Assembly (NCBI GenBank): GCA_022747635.1
Contig: JAKTNV010000010.1
Coordinates: 43,954,027-44,018,026, forward strand
Direction of reading: 5' to 3'
Source: Hetaerina americana
Taxonomy: Eukaryota; Arthropoda; Insecta; Odonata; Calopterygidae
DNA length: 64,000 nucleotides
This document shows, piece after piece, positions 1 to 11,208 of this stretch. Position 1 is the stretch's first letter. The number at the start of each line of letters is the position of its first letter. The notes beneath the pieces were generated by a model. It was not told where the DNA came from, ran no database searches, and saw nothing but the letters and a program-made list of their open reading frames with translations. The position numbers and the translations under genes are program-made.

Positions 1-905
1 TGACAATGCAGTGGTTTACCGTGTAATCCGTGATCCAGAGGACACAGCAGCAGTATGAGATAAACTTAAAGCTACACAACGCTGGTATGACACTTGGCAT
101 AAAGACTAAAACTTAAAAAAGTGCCTAGTGAAGAATTTTTCGAAAAAGAGCGATTACCTCCAGAACGCCTACTGCATCGGGAACACCGAAATTGAATGTT
201 TAGGCGTTACCCTCACTCGCGACCTCTCCTGGGTGAAACAAATACGAAGAATATGTGGACAAGCTAACAAAAATAAGGATTTACTAGAAGAGTACTGGGT
301 AAATGTGATGAAAATGCCAAAGAGAAATGTCATCTTTCGCTGGTTTGGTCTCATCTAGAATATGCTGCTAGTATATGGGATCCTCATGAAGTTGGTTCGA
401 TTACCAAATTAAATCGCATGCAGCGTAGAGGAGCTAGATTTGTGAAACGCTGTTATGATAAACTTAGTGGTGTATTCAAAAGTTGGTCTGATTACCAAAT
501 TGAATCGCATGCAGCGTAGAGGAGCTAGATTTGTGAAACGCTGTTATGATAAACTTAGTGGTGTATTCAAAATATCAGAGCAGTTAGACAGGGAATCACT
601 CACGAAGCGAATGTTAAATTACAGATTGAAGCTCTTGCATAAATTGGAAGGGTGTCTCTAGTCTCTTTAGCTGTGATGCAGGAAATGTATTATTACCCCC
701 ATCGTACTACGGTAGGAGAGATCATGTCAATAAAATAAGAGAGATTAAGTGTAGAACAGATAGATTTAAGAAGTAATTTTTTCCACGAATGATAAGGGAT
801 CAGAATAACATTGCCCGACCATGTAGGGGTAAAACAATCTTGTCCAAATTAGTCTAGCGTGTATTCACCCCTAACCACACACCTTAGCGGTGGCTTGCAG
901 GGTAC
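1..905 (+). mobile_element. CR1-like LINE remnant (CR1-B), RT C-terminal half and 3' tail
   Basis: The window opens just after the first residues of the RT catalytic FADD box (a DNAVVYR-like string is readable from base 1). Conceptual translation then gives the CR1 palm/thumb order: LGVTLTRDLSW, ICGQANK, a decayed LEYAASIWDP block around 355-390, and MQRRGARFVKRCYDKLSG at about 418-470. The frame is broken by stops, small indels and a 91-bp tandem duplication. The 3' end (about 860-900) carries a CCACAC..AGCGGTGGC hairpin variant that is shared by the other CR1-B remnants. It encodes no functional protein. The 5' part lies outside the window. Confidence 0.85.
390..571 (+). repeat. 91-bp tandem duplication inside the CR1 remnant
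   Basis: Bases 390-480 and 481-571 are the same 91-bp segment (GTTGGT..GATTACC through GTGTATTCAA) with about three substitutions. The duplication covers the LNRMQRRGARFVKRCYDKLSG block and occurred after the element had inserted, because no other CR1 copy in the window has it. Confidence 0.9.
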
Positions 906-920
906 TAAAATATCTAACGA

Positions 921-1091
921 AGTCCCTGTCATCAATTCTCTTCTTCCTGTGGAAGCTTCTTTGCCTAGTGCAATTCTTCTCCTTACGTCCCTACTACTTT
1001 GACCGTGTTGGTCCAAAACACTTACGAGATACGTAAATTGTTCTACCTGCTCTTGTTTTTGCCCTCCTATTTTAATGTTTAGCTTAGCTTT
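921..1091 (-). repeat. Direct repeat of RTE segment 1297-1474
   Basis: About 170 bp here match 1297-1474 with few differences (ALTRRREL through KKKAKLN coding segment). The join at 1090-1115 contains three partial copies of a 7-bp unit (AAGTACC) that is present once in the intact copy near 63541. This looks like a replication-slippage or end-joining product. Confidence 0.85.
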
Positions 1092-2030
1092 TTTCTTTCA
1101 AGTACCAAGTACCAAGTACTTCCTCATTTGTTTTCTTCTCTGTCCATTTCACCTTCTCCATTCTTCTCCACACCCACATTTCAAAAGCCTCCAATCTACG
1201 TCTATCCTCCTGCTTCAATGACCACGTTTCCGCACCGTACACAGCTACGCTCCATATCAAAGTTTTTACGAGTCTTTTCTTAACATCCTTACTCAGCGTC
1301 CCCGTCATCAACTCCCTCCTCCTTGTGAGAGCTTCTTTGCCTAGTGCAATTCTTCTCCTTACGTCCCTACTACTTTGACCGTGTTGGTCCAAAACACTTC
1401 CGAGATACGTAAATTGTTCTACCTGCTCTTGTTTTTGCCCTCCTATTTTAATGTTTAGCTTAGCTTTTTTCTTTCTGGAAAATCGCATAACCTTTGTTTT
1501 ATTAATATTGATTCTTATCCCATACCTGTCGCACTGAATTTCCAATTCACTCAGCAATGCTTGCAACCCCTTGGCTGACTGACAAACTAAAGCTTGGTCA
1601 TCAGCAAACCCAACTGATTTTACGAATTCCCCTCCGACTTTCATTCCTATCTCCAATCTTCCCATGACTCCTTGTTCATTTCGACCACATATATGTTGAA
1701 CAGAATCGGTGACACTGGACAACCCTGCCTTAAACCTCTTCCTAACGCTGCCCATCCGGACTCTCCATCCCCCACTCGCACCTGAGCAGTCTGAGACATG
1801 TACAGGTTGCGGATTAGCCTCCTGTCCCTCCAACCTATTCCTATTTTCTTCAATATACTCATTAGTTTTGCCCAATTCATTCTATCAAACTCCATTTCGA
1901 AATCCACGAAACAAGCGAATACGACCTTGATTGCATCCCATATGCCTCTCGATTAGTGATCCCATTACTGCAATGGTATCACGTGTGCCTCCTGAACCCA
2001 AACTGATCATCCCCAGAGTAATCATTTGCC
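921..2030 (-). mobile_element. RTE-clade LINE remnant, RT domain, internally rearranged
   Basis: Read on the minus strand from about 2030 down, it gives RTE-type RT: QFGFR, GTRDTIAVMGSLIERHMGC, VDFEMEFDRMNW (palm box A), GRGLRQGCPVSPILFNIY (GxPxSP box), then after a frameshift near 1650 SVGFADDQALVCQ (FADD box at about 1605), INKTKVM, TYLGSVLDQHG, and the RTE thumb string VYGAETWSLKQEDRRRLEAFEMWVWRR. After the KTNEEVLG block (about 1110) the sequence jumps back to an already used segment (see 921-1091), so the true 3' end is missing. The palm part is in two frames and there is no endonuclease: dead copy. The clade is assigned from the YGxExW and FEMWxWRR strings typical of RTE/BovB-type ORF2. 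Confidence 0.85.
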
Positions 2031-2420
2031 AGGAACCAGCGACGGTGTGACCCTTCTCCAGGTAGTCTGTTGAGATGATTCCACTGCAGTCCCAGAAAAC
2101 AGAGAGCATGACCTTCCCCGAAGACTTCTCCACCAGTTCCTCTTCGGTCTAATAGGATGTCGTCCACTTCCTTCACTGAGGCAGCATCGTCTGTGAATAA
2201 TGGTCTTCCACTTCTTTGTTCGTCTGTGAGGAACAATTGCCAGTTTTCAAACTTCTTTTCCACCTGACCTGTGTCATACGTATGACGGACTATCAATTTC
2301 ATAAACAACCATGATTTCATCACGGATTTTTCGGGCACTGTAGCCTTTCAAATGAAGGAATTCAATCGCACTGCGAGCCTCTGCCTTCTCCGTACTTCGA
2401 GTTACTACAATCGACGGCTT
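2030..2420 (-). pseudogene. Deleted mariner transposase fragment
   Basis: On the minus strand the residues around 2400-2275 read as the Mos1-type helix-turn-helix (RSAIEFLHLKGYSARKIRDE), followed by a QRSGRP linker at about 2210. The sequence then passes almost directly to SGKVMLSVFWDCSGI (about 2120-2080), which in mariner transposases lies in the catalytic domain. About 80-100 residues including the first catalytic Asp are therefore missing. The last two catalytic Asp are also absent, because RTE sequence starts at about 2030. No inverted terminal repeats were seen. Non-functional. Confidence 0.8.
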
Positions 2421-2439
2421 CCTGAAACAAAACGAATCA

Positions 2440-4060
2440 ACATTAATAAGTTGCAATTGATAACATTCTGTACACAAGGACCAATTATTATGCAAAAGAA
2501 ATTTGATTCCGATATCTCGGTTATTACCTAGTAACAATGAAAACTTTACGATGCCCTCCCGTATCATTCTCCATGGCATCCTTATTCATTAAATTAAACC
2601 TACCATATTTTCTGTTCCATTGTCCTTTTTCCAGGGTTGACTGATCGGTTTCACTATAACGATGGATGAACCAATCCTTAATACTCTTAACATAAAAGAG
2701 CCGTTCATTAAATTATGATCATAATTTTCTTATTCGCATAAATATTCATCATTATCTTCTGAAGGCGAAGCCTTGTCGTTGCAGCTATTGGTTTCTCTTC
2801 ATTGTCGTTCTTTTCAGTTCATTGTAGGTTATTACTCTCATGGTACTATTTATATAACCTATAAATTTCTTTCTTTGCCTTCTCCTTTTTTCCATTATTT
2901 TCCCCACCGCTTTATTTTCCAGGAAGTAATTCTTTCTGTTCCGTAAATTATTACACAGGGTATTAATTTTATGTTACATTGTTAACTTATGTATGTGTAA
3001 TCCAAACGTGGCAAAAGATTCATTAAAATGGCTCCATTTTTACATCAGCGGCAATCATTGCAAGTTCGATCATATTAGTTTGCTTGTGATAATGATGGAG
3101 GCAATGCAAAGCTTCATTGAAATGTTACTTTCGCCAGAATAAAGCAGAGGCCGTGCCATAGGCAATGTATGGAGTGTCTGCTATTTTCTATAACACAGGA
3201 AAAAGATGGTTTGAAATATTTGACGAGTGACAATCAACTTCAAAGCAAGGTGGGCCTGGAGCTCCAGTCTCTTCTCTTACAGATATAAACATTGACAACA
3301 CTGTGTTGATGAAATAGTGAGAGAAGATTGATAATTAATATTATGGGTACTGTTATAAATACTGAATATTTAATCGGGTGTGATCCACATGCTGTTAACA
3401 GAAATGTTGCCCATGAAACATATTTTTGCTTGGTGAGTTGCAAGACTTCATATCCAAATGTAACAAAATATTTATGTACAACCATTACCGGAAGACGAGG
3501 AGTCTTTTTGAACGGTCATCTTTGAAAATTAAACCTGGCCACATGATTTTTATCCAGTAGGTAAAACAGCAAAACCCTTAGTTGAAATCTTAGATGTCAC
3601 CAGCAACCACTAAGTTAACGAAAAAATGACTAAAATTTCCCTTAGATTGATCTTATAAGAAATGGTGGGGACTATCAGTAGCAATGCATAATTAAATTAT
3701 TAGATAAGTTTTTTATTGGACTAATGAATCAAGAGCATTCTCGTGCAAGGGCGTCTCTCAATTCTCAACCATTCCAAAGGCTATCATATATACTTACAGT
3801 GAATTTTACTTTAATTATATGTGAAATGTATTGATATTTTAAGTTATACCTGTAGTTTGGGTCCATGAAAATAGACTGAAAATATACAAAGAAATATTAT
3901 TAAAAATAATATTATAAATTGATAGATCAACTGTATATTATTAAAAAGCTGAGTTGAAATTGAGTTAGGCTTGTTAGGTATTCATTCGGGATCGATATTT
4001 TAATCACGTGCGGTAGAGTTGAGAAAGGTGAATTACGGATTCCGTTTCCGTGAATAATTT
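2440..4060. other. AT-rich stretch, nothing assigned
   Basis: No transposon protein motif, RNA gene or strong open frame was recognised. A minus-strand frame at 3240-3485 encodes a hydrophobic peptide and could be a chance frame in AT-rich DNA. Confidence 0.4.
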
Positions 4061-4470
4061 CTATCGGGCATGAATTGGCAAACAGTTTAGCGCTCGGACG
4101 TTGTTAGCTGTAGTTGTAAGTTGTTGGAGGGGAGACAGGACGGAGAAGAGAGAAAAACTTTCCTTCACCTGATGAACGTGATCACAACCACCCGGGATGC
4201 TTTGGCCTCGCGACTCCTTCCAGTTCTCCTTCCGATGGAGGGAGAGGACTCGGTTCCACTTCAGACATGTCCCAAAGGGACCTCTGCGTACTCTTCTCGA
4301 GATACGGCTGTGCACAGAGTTTCCCATCTCGCTCCGCAGAGGACAGCAACGAGGTGAGTCACAATCGGGAGAAGAGAGATGGGAACGACGTCCCACACTC
4401 TACGGTAACCTCTCAAATTCTCGCATTCACTCCAAAATAAATTGCCGTGCCGAGGGCAGATAAGGGTGAA
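4061..4470. other. GC-richer island with a consensus splice donor; possible exon
   Basis: Base composition rises compared with both flanks. A plus-strand frame is open from 4121 up to an AG/GTGAGT donor consensus at 4352-4359, where the in-frame stop lies inside the putative intron. The only in-frame ATG is at 4172 and the peptide resembles nothing I know, so this is only a candidate exon or CpG-rich 5' region. Confidence 0.2.
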
Positions 4471-5768
4471 TTCCTCCTCTTGGGAGTCAGTCCTTTTGGG
4501 TCGCTGCGAAAAATAAACTCGGTCAATTCTAGGATCTACACTTATATGAATCCCTTATGGGACAAGACGCTGTGGTCTTTCCTTCGTCCAACCACCAGAT
4601 CCTGGGCCCTCTGCACTCACCACCATGTCCTACAGTCCAAAAAGGAATCTAACCCTGAGAAAGGTTTGGAACGCTCTTTGGTGCGGGTAACGAGAGGAAG
4701 CGCGGGGCACTCAGCAATTGAACAAACGCTCGGGTACAGAGCTCTAAGTTTCAGATAAACAACTCATTACCTTTTCGAAAAAAATTTTGAGCAATCCCCT
4801 TTGTAGTTTTTTGCGGACATCTAAACATATTAGCATAGCCTGAAAGCCATCTATCGACTTTTGAGATTGGTAAAATGCACTAATTAAAATGGTTAGGGAT
4901 TGGGAGTTCTTCCGAACGCGAAAATTGCATGAAAGGTAGTCCCAGCGATTCCCCCAGAGGAAACCCTCTACGTGTCTTTTGCCTCGAATCAGAAAAAAAA
5001 CAGGTAGCTAGAGCGGTAGTCAGCATAATAATTGCCTCAAAACGTCAGCAGTTACACCCTAATCAAGTTACAAAATAATAAGTAAGTCATGAATGAAGAA
5101 GAAGATATGTATTTTTCATCGACATGTATTTTGAATAAATACCAACTTTGAACATAGACATCACGAATTCGAATATAGAACATCCATTGCTACCTAAAAC
5201 ACAAAAAATGTCTGTGAATACAGCAAAGTTTGCTCGACTTGTAAATTATTCCTTCGTATTCGGAACAGTGCATTGGTTTACTGGAGAAAAACTTCCAAGG
5301 AATCTAGCACCTACTCGACTGAGTATTTGGATACAAATTTGTATGCTTGACGTGCGGAAGGTAGTGAGTATCCGATAAACCTTAAATCAAAATTGCATTT
5401 TGTGAAAAACTCGACAGCCGTAGCCGGCCGCTTGAATGCAAAGCTCGATAAATCTTCATATTTCTTTTTTGAATAGGCAAATGCATTTTTAATAAGCCAA
5501 AGCTCATTTCTCACGGAATTTCCCTCTTAAGGTGGCGTTATTCACACGTTTCTGACAGTTCAGGGAAGGAAAATTTTTCAATTTCGATATGCCCAGAATT
5601 ATGCACCGCAGAAGATACTACCCCACACTCTATAAGAACTTTTGCTTAGCATTTGAAAATATGTCGTGATTATTCTAAAAAAACAAATTCAGTTGAATAA
5701 ACGTAAAATGAATCTATTCAGTTAAACTTTACATAGGCGAATTCATACTTATAATGTGAAAAGAAATG
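4471..5768. other. Unassigned AT-rich stretch
   Basis: Only short overlapping frames in several registers are present. No family recognised. Confidence 0.4.
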
Positions 5769-5797
5769 TACGAGAGTGGTCTGAAAAGTTTCCGACC
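5769..5797 (+). repeat. Solo mariner terminal inverted repeat remnant
   Basis: TACGAGAGTGGTCTGAAAAG followed by TTTCCGACC matches the pattern of mariner-type terminal repeats (TA target, then CGAGGGTGG..GAAAAGTTTCCG). No partner repeat or transposase was found downstream. Confidence 0.55.
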
Positions 5798-7090
5798 TAA
5801 CAAAGATACAAGATATTTTTTCTGAAATTTTCTGAGAGCCTCGTATAAACTGATTTACTATATATAGGTATATTTAAGCCATTGCATTAATGCGGGACTA
5901 CCGTTAACGTAACGGGACTAACGTTCGCCTCATTTTATATACGTCCAATATACACGCAGCATACACGAGTTAAATAATATTTTTACAATAAGCTAAAAAT
6001 ACCTAAATATTAACAGAGATTTTAACATAATTTTCAGCAACCACCTTTCATTGAGTTCTCACAAGGAATATCTATAACCCCGCATCATTTCGGTAGGAGA
6101 TCTCACAACGTGTCTAAGAGAAATATATTCCCGGACATAGCGATAGAAGGAATTCTTTTTCCAAGGCAAATTCGCGATTGGGAAAGTAGAGAAGAGCATT
6201 AAAACCATTTCAAGAAACATAGAAATACGCTATCACTCATTAATTTAATGACCAGGTGACCTACCATTCTCTTTCGCACTCCCTTTCCACGTTTCGTAGC
6301 GTATTATTTACCCTTAGGTTATATTTGTTTAACCAAATTTCCCGCTAAGGTCTCGATGCGTCTTATTCTGCGCCTAATTTGATAACTTCCGAGATGAACG
6401 TGAACGAATAGGCCACTCGGCGTCCCATTGTACTTATAATTTTTTCATAGATCGTTGAGGGTTCTTATGGTATTAAGCGTCGAATGAACTCAATATAGTC
6501 CATGAAGTTCGACGCCTATCTCTTGTTAGTGCGTGACACATTGGCACCCCCGTAATTTCCCCGTGTCTCGCCGCACGAGACCCACCCACATGATCCGTAT
6601 ACATCCATATGATTACGGTAGTAATTTATTCCCAATATTTATTTATACATTTATGTACTTTAATATTCTTAGTATTATTTATTATTATTTTTATTTAATT
6701 TAAATTTGATTATTCCTGTATATTTATTCGGCAATTTATTTTAAGTCTAACGTAAAAGTTTTCTTTGCGTTTTCACGGCATATGTATCACCCTTTTGCTG
6801 CAATTAGATATCCACATATTAGACATACCTGTATCTCAGTAAGTTTTGCAGGTTTTTCACAACCCCCTTTCTGTGTGGGTTTTCCCCTGCAGTGGATTTT
6901 TTTCGTTGAGGATATCAGGTCACAATCCTTACGCTTTCCCACAAATTTAAGTATCCTTTATAACACTCTGCCCAATCTTCCTCCAATTTAGAATTTATTT
7001 TATATTTTTTTAAATATTTTATTTCGTATTGTCCTATAATGACTGCAAACATTTCTACACTCTATTTTGATATGATTGTAGACGAGTTTT
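5798..7090. other. Unassigned AT-rich stretch
   Basis: Poly-AT segments at 6640-6720 and 6990-7030. No supportable gene. Confidence 0.4.
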
Positions 7091-7094
7091 TGCA

Positions 7095-7178
7095 TCTGAA
7101 CGACGAGAGGTTAAGTGGAAGAAGGGACTATCTAGTCTCAATCTCGCCTCAATAAAGATGTTTTATTATTATTATTAT
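7095..7178 (+). repeat. 3' end of a short retroelement with (ATT)n tail
   Basis: GTGGAAGAAGGGACTATCTA..TCTCGCCTCAATAAAG is followed by an (ATT)n run. The same terminal sequence occurs on the minus strand at 40056-40121 with a (GATA)n tail and its own target-site duplication, which shows this is a mobile 3' terminus. The parent element (SINE or LINE) is not visible here. Confidence 0.6.
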
Positions 7179-7179
7179 C

Positions 7180-8480
7180 CACCCCTCCGAGTTCAGGGGC
7201 TAGCCGGAATAGCGTGTTCTGGAGACTTGGGCGGAAGTTTCGAACGGGCTAGCAGAGGGAGAGGGAGGGGTTTGGCATGCGAAATGGGTGGCGAGGGGCC
7301 GGCGATGGTGCAGGAGAAAATGCGACTCCTTAATATAACAGACCACATTTCCACTAGGCCCGTAGTAGTTTCAAACAAGCTCAGCAACAATTTTGTGAGG
7401 CCCTTCCCTAAATGATTTAGTGTCTTGCATTTACGGAGGAGAAAAGCAGTGGCATCTAATGGGAACTTTGCGTGGAATCTACCGTCGAAATTAATCCAAA
7501 TTGTATTCGTAGACGGGATGCAAAAATGTTTCATTTCATAAGGAAACTTACATCAACACATAGCTGAAATCAATGCACGTGCATTACCGAATTCCGATGT
7601 AGTTTCCAGCGTTACTTTGTAGAAGCGATCTTTGACTCCAAGAATGCACTTTTTATCTTCCGGGGAAGCAAGCTTAAGTGAAAAATATATATTTTGCTGG
7701 TTCCGGTACGTAGACGGCGTTTTTTTGCGAATGACCAGGCACGCGGAGACGACTAGATAAATTTTACAGCATTTAAACTCCGTAAACAAATGAATTAATT
7801 TCACTATGTTAAATGAAATTAACGCATCGCTGAACTTGCAAAACCATCACGAAGAATCTTAAAAAGGTCGAGTTTTCAATTTGCACAAAAGGCATATATA
7901 GACCAAATCATCAGTTCAACAAAAATATCCAATTTTTCAGAAAACTTAGCAACCTTCCACTCGTTGATCTACCGTTTAGTGAAAATCCCGCTGCCACAAG
8001 TATACGCCCAAAAAGAACTGACTACCAAAGCCCCAATTCTCATTGCCTCGAAAAACGGTAAAGTTAGTCATGTAACAGAGTCAGATTATAAAAGTGGTGT
8101 CACTGTTAACAATGAATTTTGCCGAAATAGCTTTGTGAACATCCAGAAAACATTTTAAAAAAAAGGTGATAGACCGAATAAAAACTATAACTTGAAAATG
8201 CCATAGCATAAACAACAAAAGATAGGATATTGAGTATCGGAATAGTAGGCAGATATGTATAGTAGTTGGAACGGAGAGCTGGCTCGCGGAAGATATAGCA
8301 AACAGAGAGGATTTTCAAAACGGTTGCCCTACAGGCATAATAGACTCGGTGGAGGAGTATTCATTGCAGCACAACTCAGTACCCAACGCTATGAATGTGA
8401 CGAAAATGGCACATAAAGTGTACGGTTTCAGCCGTCACTTGGTGGAACTGTTACATATCCAAATTAACTTGTTTGTGTTG
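7180..8480. other. Unassigned stretch
   Basis: A GC-richer patch at 7190-7330 gives overlapping frames on both strands, the rest is AT-rich. Nothing recognised. Confidence 0.4.
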
Positions 8481-8488
8481 TGTTTTTG

Positions 8489-8550
8489 TACTTTTCCACA
8501 GACTTATTTAAGATTCAACGCGTTTCACAGACTTGCGACATCTTCGGGTA
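8489..8550 (-). ncRNA. Penelope-type terminal motif, decayed hammerhead-like
   Basis: On the minus strand: GAAGATG, about 12 nt, GAAACGCGTTG, AAATAAG and TCTGTGGAAAAGTAC. The same ordered blocks occur on the minus strand at 56933-57008, where the first block is a perfect CTGATGA, and in weaker form at 33229-33300. CTGATGA..GAAAC is the hammerhead ribozyme core known from Penelope-like element termini. This copy lacks the intact core and would not be expected to cleave. Confidence 0.45.
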
Positions 8551-8839
8551 CAAATTTTAATTTATATACAGCAATGGAATATATACCCTCCGGACAGAAT
8601 AGAGGGGGTGCCCATGGTTGGGGGGTGAGGATGGGTGAGATGGTGAAGGTTGGGGTCTGAGTTATTTGGTTGGCAAGGGATAGGGAAGAGGCTAAGGTGC
8701 CGTGGGCTATGACGTGGCATGGGGTGGGGTGGATGGGCATGCGAAGGATTGGGGCGAACAGGTGCGTTGAAGGGCTGGATATGTTTTTTTCTTCAAGGTT
8801 AGCTTCTCGGAAAGGAAATATGAGGGTACAATTTCTCGT

Positions 8840-9055
8840 TACAGAGGATCGTTTTGGGCATTCAGGCATTTATAAACTGAAATGCGATAGTTGGCAAATC
8901 TCTTGTGTCGGTCAAACTGGAAGAACTTCCAAGACGCTACCCAAAGAACATTCGAGGTGTTACAAAAATCAGAACTCCAACTACAACTCAAGGAAAAACA
9001 CCTCATAGAATTCAATCGCAATAGCAATTTTTCCCCGAAATACTGCATATCCTTC
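8840..9055 (+). pseudogene. Penelope-like GIY-YIG endonuclease fragment
   Basis: The frame through 8865 reads HSGIYKLKCDSWQISCVGQTGRTSK..EH: a GIY motif, a two-cysteine spacer and a CVGQTGR motif (YIG equivalent with Tyr replaced by Cys), ending near 9006. A neighbouring frame continues with HLIEFNRN, as expected past a frameshift. This order (GIY, about ten residues, xVGQTGR, EH) is that of the endonuclease following the RT in Penelope-like elements. No RT was found upstream. The fragment is fused directly to a CR1 remnant at about 9056. Confidence 0.6.
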
Positions 9056-9775
9056 CTAAAGCGTGTATGGGATCCAAACGAGGCAGGCTTCATTTTGGAA
9101 CTAGATCGAGTGCAACGTAGAGCAGTTAGGTTTGTGAAAAGTTGTTACGAACAACGTAGCAGTGTCACGACACTCTTGGACGAATAAGGATGGGAGCCAC
9201 CAGTTGTGTTATGTTTAATTACAGGTTAAATTTACTTCGGTTGTGGCAGGTTACTTCATCTGAGGATATTCAAGGCATATTACAGGCCCCAACTTACTGT
9301 AGTAAATACGGTAGATCACGCACGTAAAGTCATGGAGATCTATAGTAGAACGGATACATTTAAAATGTCGTTTTTCCTCGTACCATTAGAGATCAAACTA
9401 AATATAACAGCAATCGTGTACGAGATAATTAGAATTCGTAAAGTATGTATTGTATTTTGTCGATATCCTGCATGTTATTTTTTCATTTAACAAACCAACC
9501 TTTTCAACAGTTTTACCCCTGATCGGTAAGGTATATTATATCGTTCGCTTACTCTCTGTTTAGTACTCTTAAAATTCTCTTTACAATATTCTCCATACTT
9601 TTTCGTAGTTATTTCCACGTCCCCCCTTCCAACCCTCGACCCTTTCCGGAGGGGTGATGCGTATCTCGTACCTCACACCGTCCGCTGCCAACAGTGGGGT
9701 GTCACATATGCTACCTGTGACTTAAAGGGCGGGGACCATGTGTTGCATGTCTTTAAAAAAACATAATTCCTCCTT
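9056..9775 (+). mobile_element. CR1-like LINE remnant, RT C-terminus and 3' UTR
   Basis: Starts at RVWDPNEAGFILELDRVQRRAVRFVKSCYEQ and continues with broken frames through the TDTFKMSFF end motif at about 9350-9380. The 3' UTR (about 9430-9775) resembles the CR1-A 3' UTR in block order (CTACCTG..., TGTTGCATG) but lacks a clear hairpin and tail. It is closest to the minus-strand remnant at 13920-14470. Confidence 0.75.
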
Positions 9776-10599
9776 CTTACTTTACAGTTATTTTACATAA
9801 ACTGTCTTGGTATGGTTGAGGTCTGCAGTATTATAAATGACAGAGAACAAATAAAAACAATAATATAATAATAACATAAAACAAAGAACTAATTTATCAC
9901 TTTCCCTAAGAACTTTCATAGCTTACCCTTGCATCCTGGTGCTTGCACCTCCTGCCTGTGGTATATATGTAGATTAGCTCGATTTGTAAAACGTCGTCAT
10001 GATAAACTGAGAGGCGCATCAACAATACTCGAGTGACTTGTTTTTTGATCACTCACGGAGCGAAGGTTACACTATCCAAATATCCTTCTAATGAATCCTT
10101 ACTTTTAATTAGATATTCCGCATATTTCGCGATTGCATTTCCCCCAGAACATGCCCTTAGTCAATGTGACCCTCCATTTTTCCCGATTATACGTTTATTA
10201 CCATTGGTTTCCTGGATGCTGAAATATTATCTCGTGGAATACTCTCCCACCGAAAATTCATCAAAACGGATTTTTTCAAATTAAACCCTAGCTCCCATGT
10301 CTATTATCCGATTCTCTCTCCGTTGAAATTCACATCTGAAACGTCGTTCCCCACATTTAGGCATGTGCCCGAGGGCGGATAGTAAATACCATCAACACGT
10401 TCTTCCCCCATGCCCTTGGCCGGGGTGGCCACCTAATGGCACGCAAAGCAATTATTTTGGCACGCACAGCTGTAAGGGAGCTACGGACAATTCCACGCAA
10501 CTAAAATTAATCGTTGTTTCAAAGACAAAGAAGAATATATTGTGTACGTACGTTAGTGTCCTCTGCCATCGGAAAAAATCCATTTCGCTTCGACGGATC
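9776..10599. other. Mostly unassigned, one small CR1 scrap
   Basis: A 70-bp CR1-B piece (ARFVKRRHDKLRGAS-like) sits at about 9975-10040 on the plus strand. The remainder shows nothing recognisable. Confidence 0.45.
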
Positions 10600-10870
10600 A
10601 AACATTTTCAGTGCTCAACACCTTTTTCAAATAGTACCCTGCAAGACAACGCTAGTGTGTTTGGCTGGGGTGATTACACAACAGACTACTTCCATGGTCC
10701 CCAAAACACCTTTCCCTCCTAGCACAGTCGGACAACCTTATTCTGATCCCTTATCGTTCGTGGAAAATATAGCATCTTCAATCTACCTACGAGTATTATA
10801 CACATCTCTCAAATTTTATTGACATGATCTCCCCTACCGTTGTACGATGGGGCTAATAATACATTTGTTT
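10600..10870 (-). mobile_element. CR1-B 3' end fragment
   Basis: Reverse complement matches the end of CR1-B: GATCAGAATAA, GTCCGAC, TAGGAGGGAAAGGTGTTTTG, then the hairpin variant at about 10640-10675. Another antisense copy of the same terminus is at 54180-54370. Confidence 0.65.
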
Positions 10871-10989
10871 CTTTGTATGCATATTATATTTGTTTCTGTG
10901 CACTTCGTTTCCATTCGCACCTAAGCACGCAAAACATTGTTCTCATCAATCATATATATGTGACATGCTAGTACTAGTAGATCGTCCGC

Positions 10990-11208
10990 ATCAATCAATT
11001 TCAGTCACAATCAAATATTATTGTGTTTTTTATGAAAAAAACACCAAATGCTTCTAATAAACAAAAATAATCGATGCATTTATCTCACTCGATGGTTTGG
11101 CCAGCGAACAGCGGCACTCTCATTTCATTAACTTAGGCACTCAATCGTACCATCCCATTGGTTCAACATCCATGCCCTGGAGATATCGGAGAAAATCCCA
11201 CGCTCGGG
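10990..11208 (-). repeat. Repeat Z, copy 1
   Basis: Its reverse complement aligns to 28081-28320 at roughly 75-80% by eye (shared blocks ATTTTCTCCGATATC, GATGTTGAACC, TTGAGTGCC, AATGAAATGAGAGT, ATCGATTATTTTT). It is contiguous with repeat X here, whereas in the other copy a CR1 fragment separates the two. Confidence 0.75.

Noticed and set aside
169..354. Antisense ORFs over LINE remnants (here and at 29125-29418, 36168-36842, 52785-53048)
   Set aside because: Shadows of the RT or endonuclease frames on the other strand.
3240..3485. 81-aa hydrophobic minus ORF
   Set aside because: AT-rich sequence easily gives Leu/Ile/Phe-rich chance frames; no splice context or family match that I can support.
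4121..4357. Candidate first exon ending at AG/GTGAGT
   Set aside because: The frame has no ATG until 4172, no recognisable peptide and no matching acceptor or next exon that I could identify.
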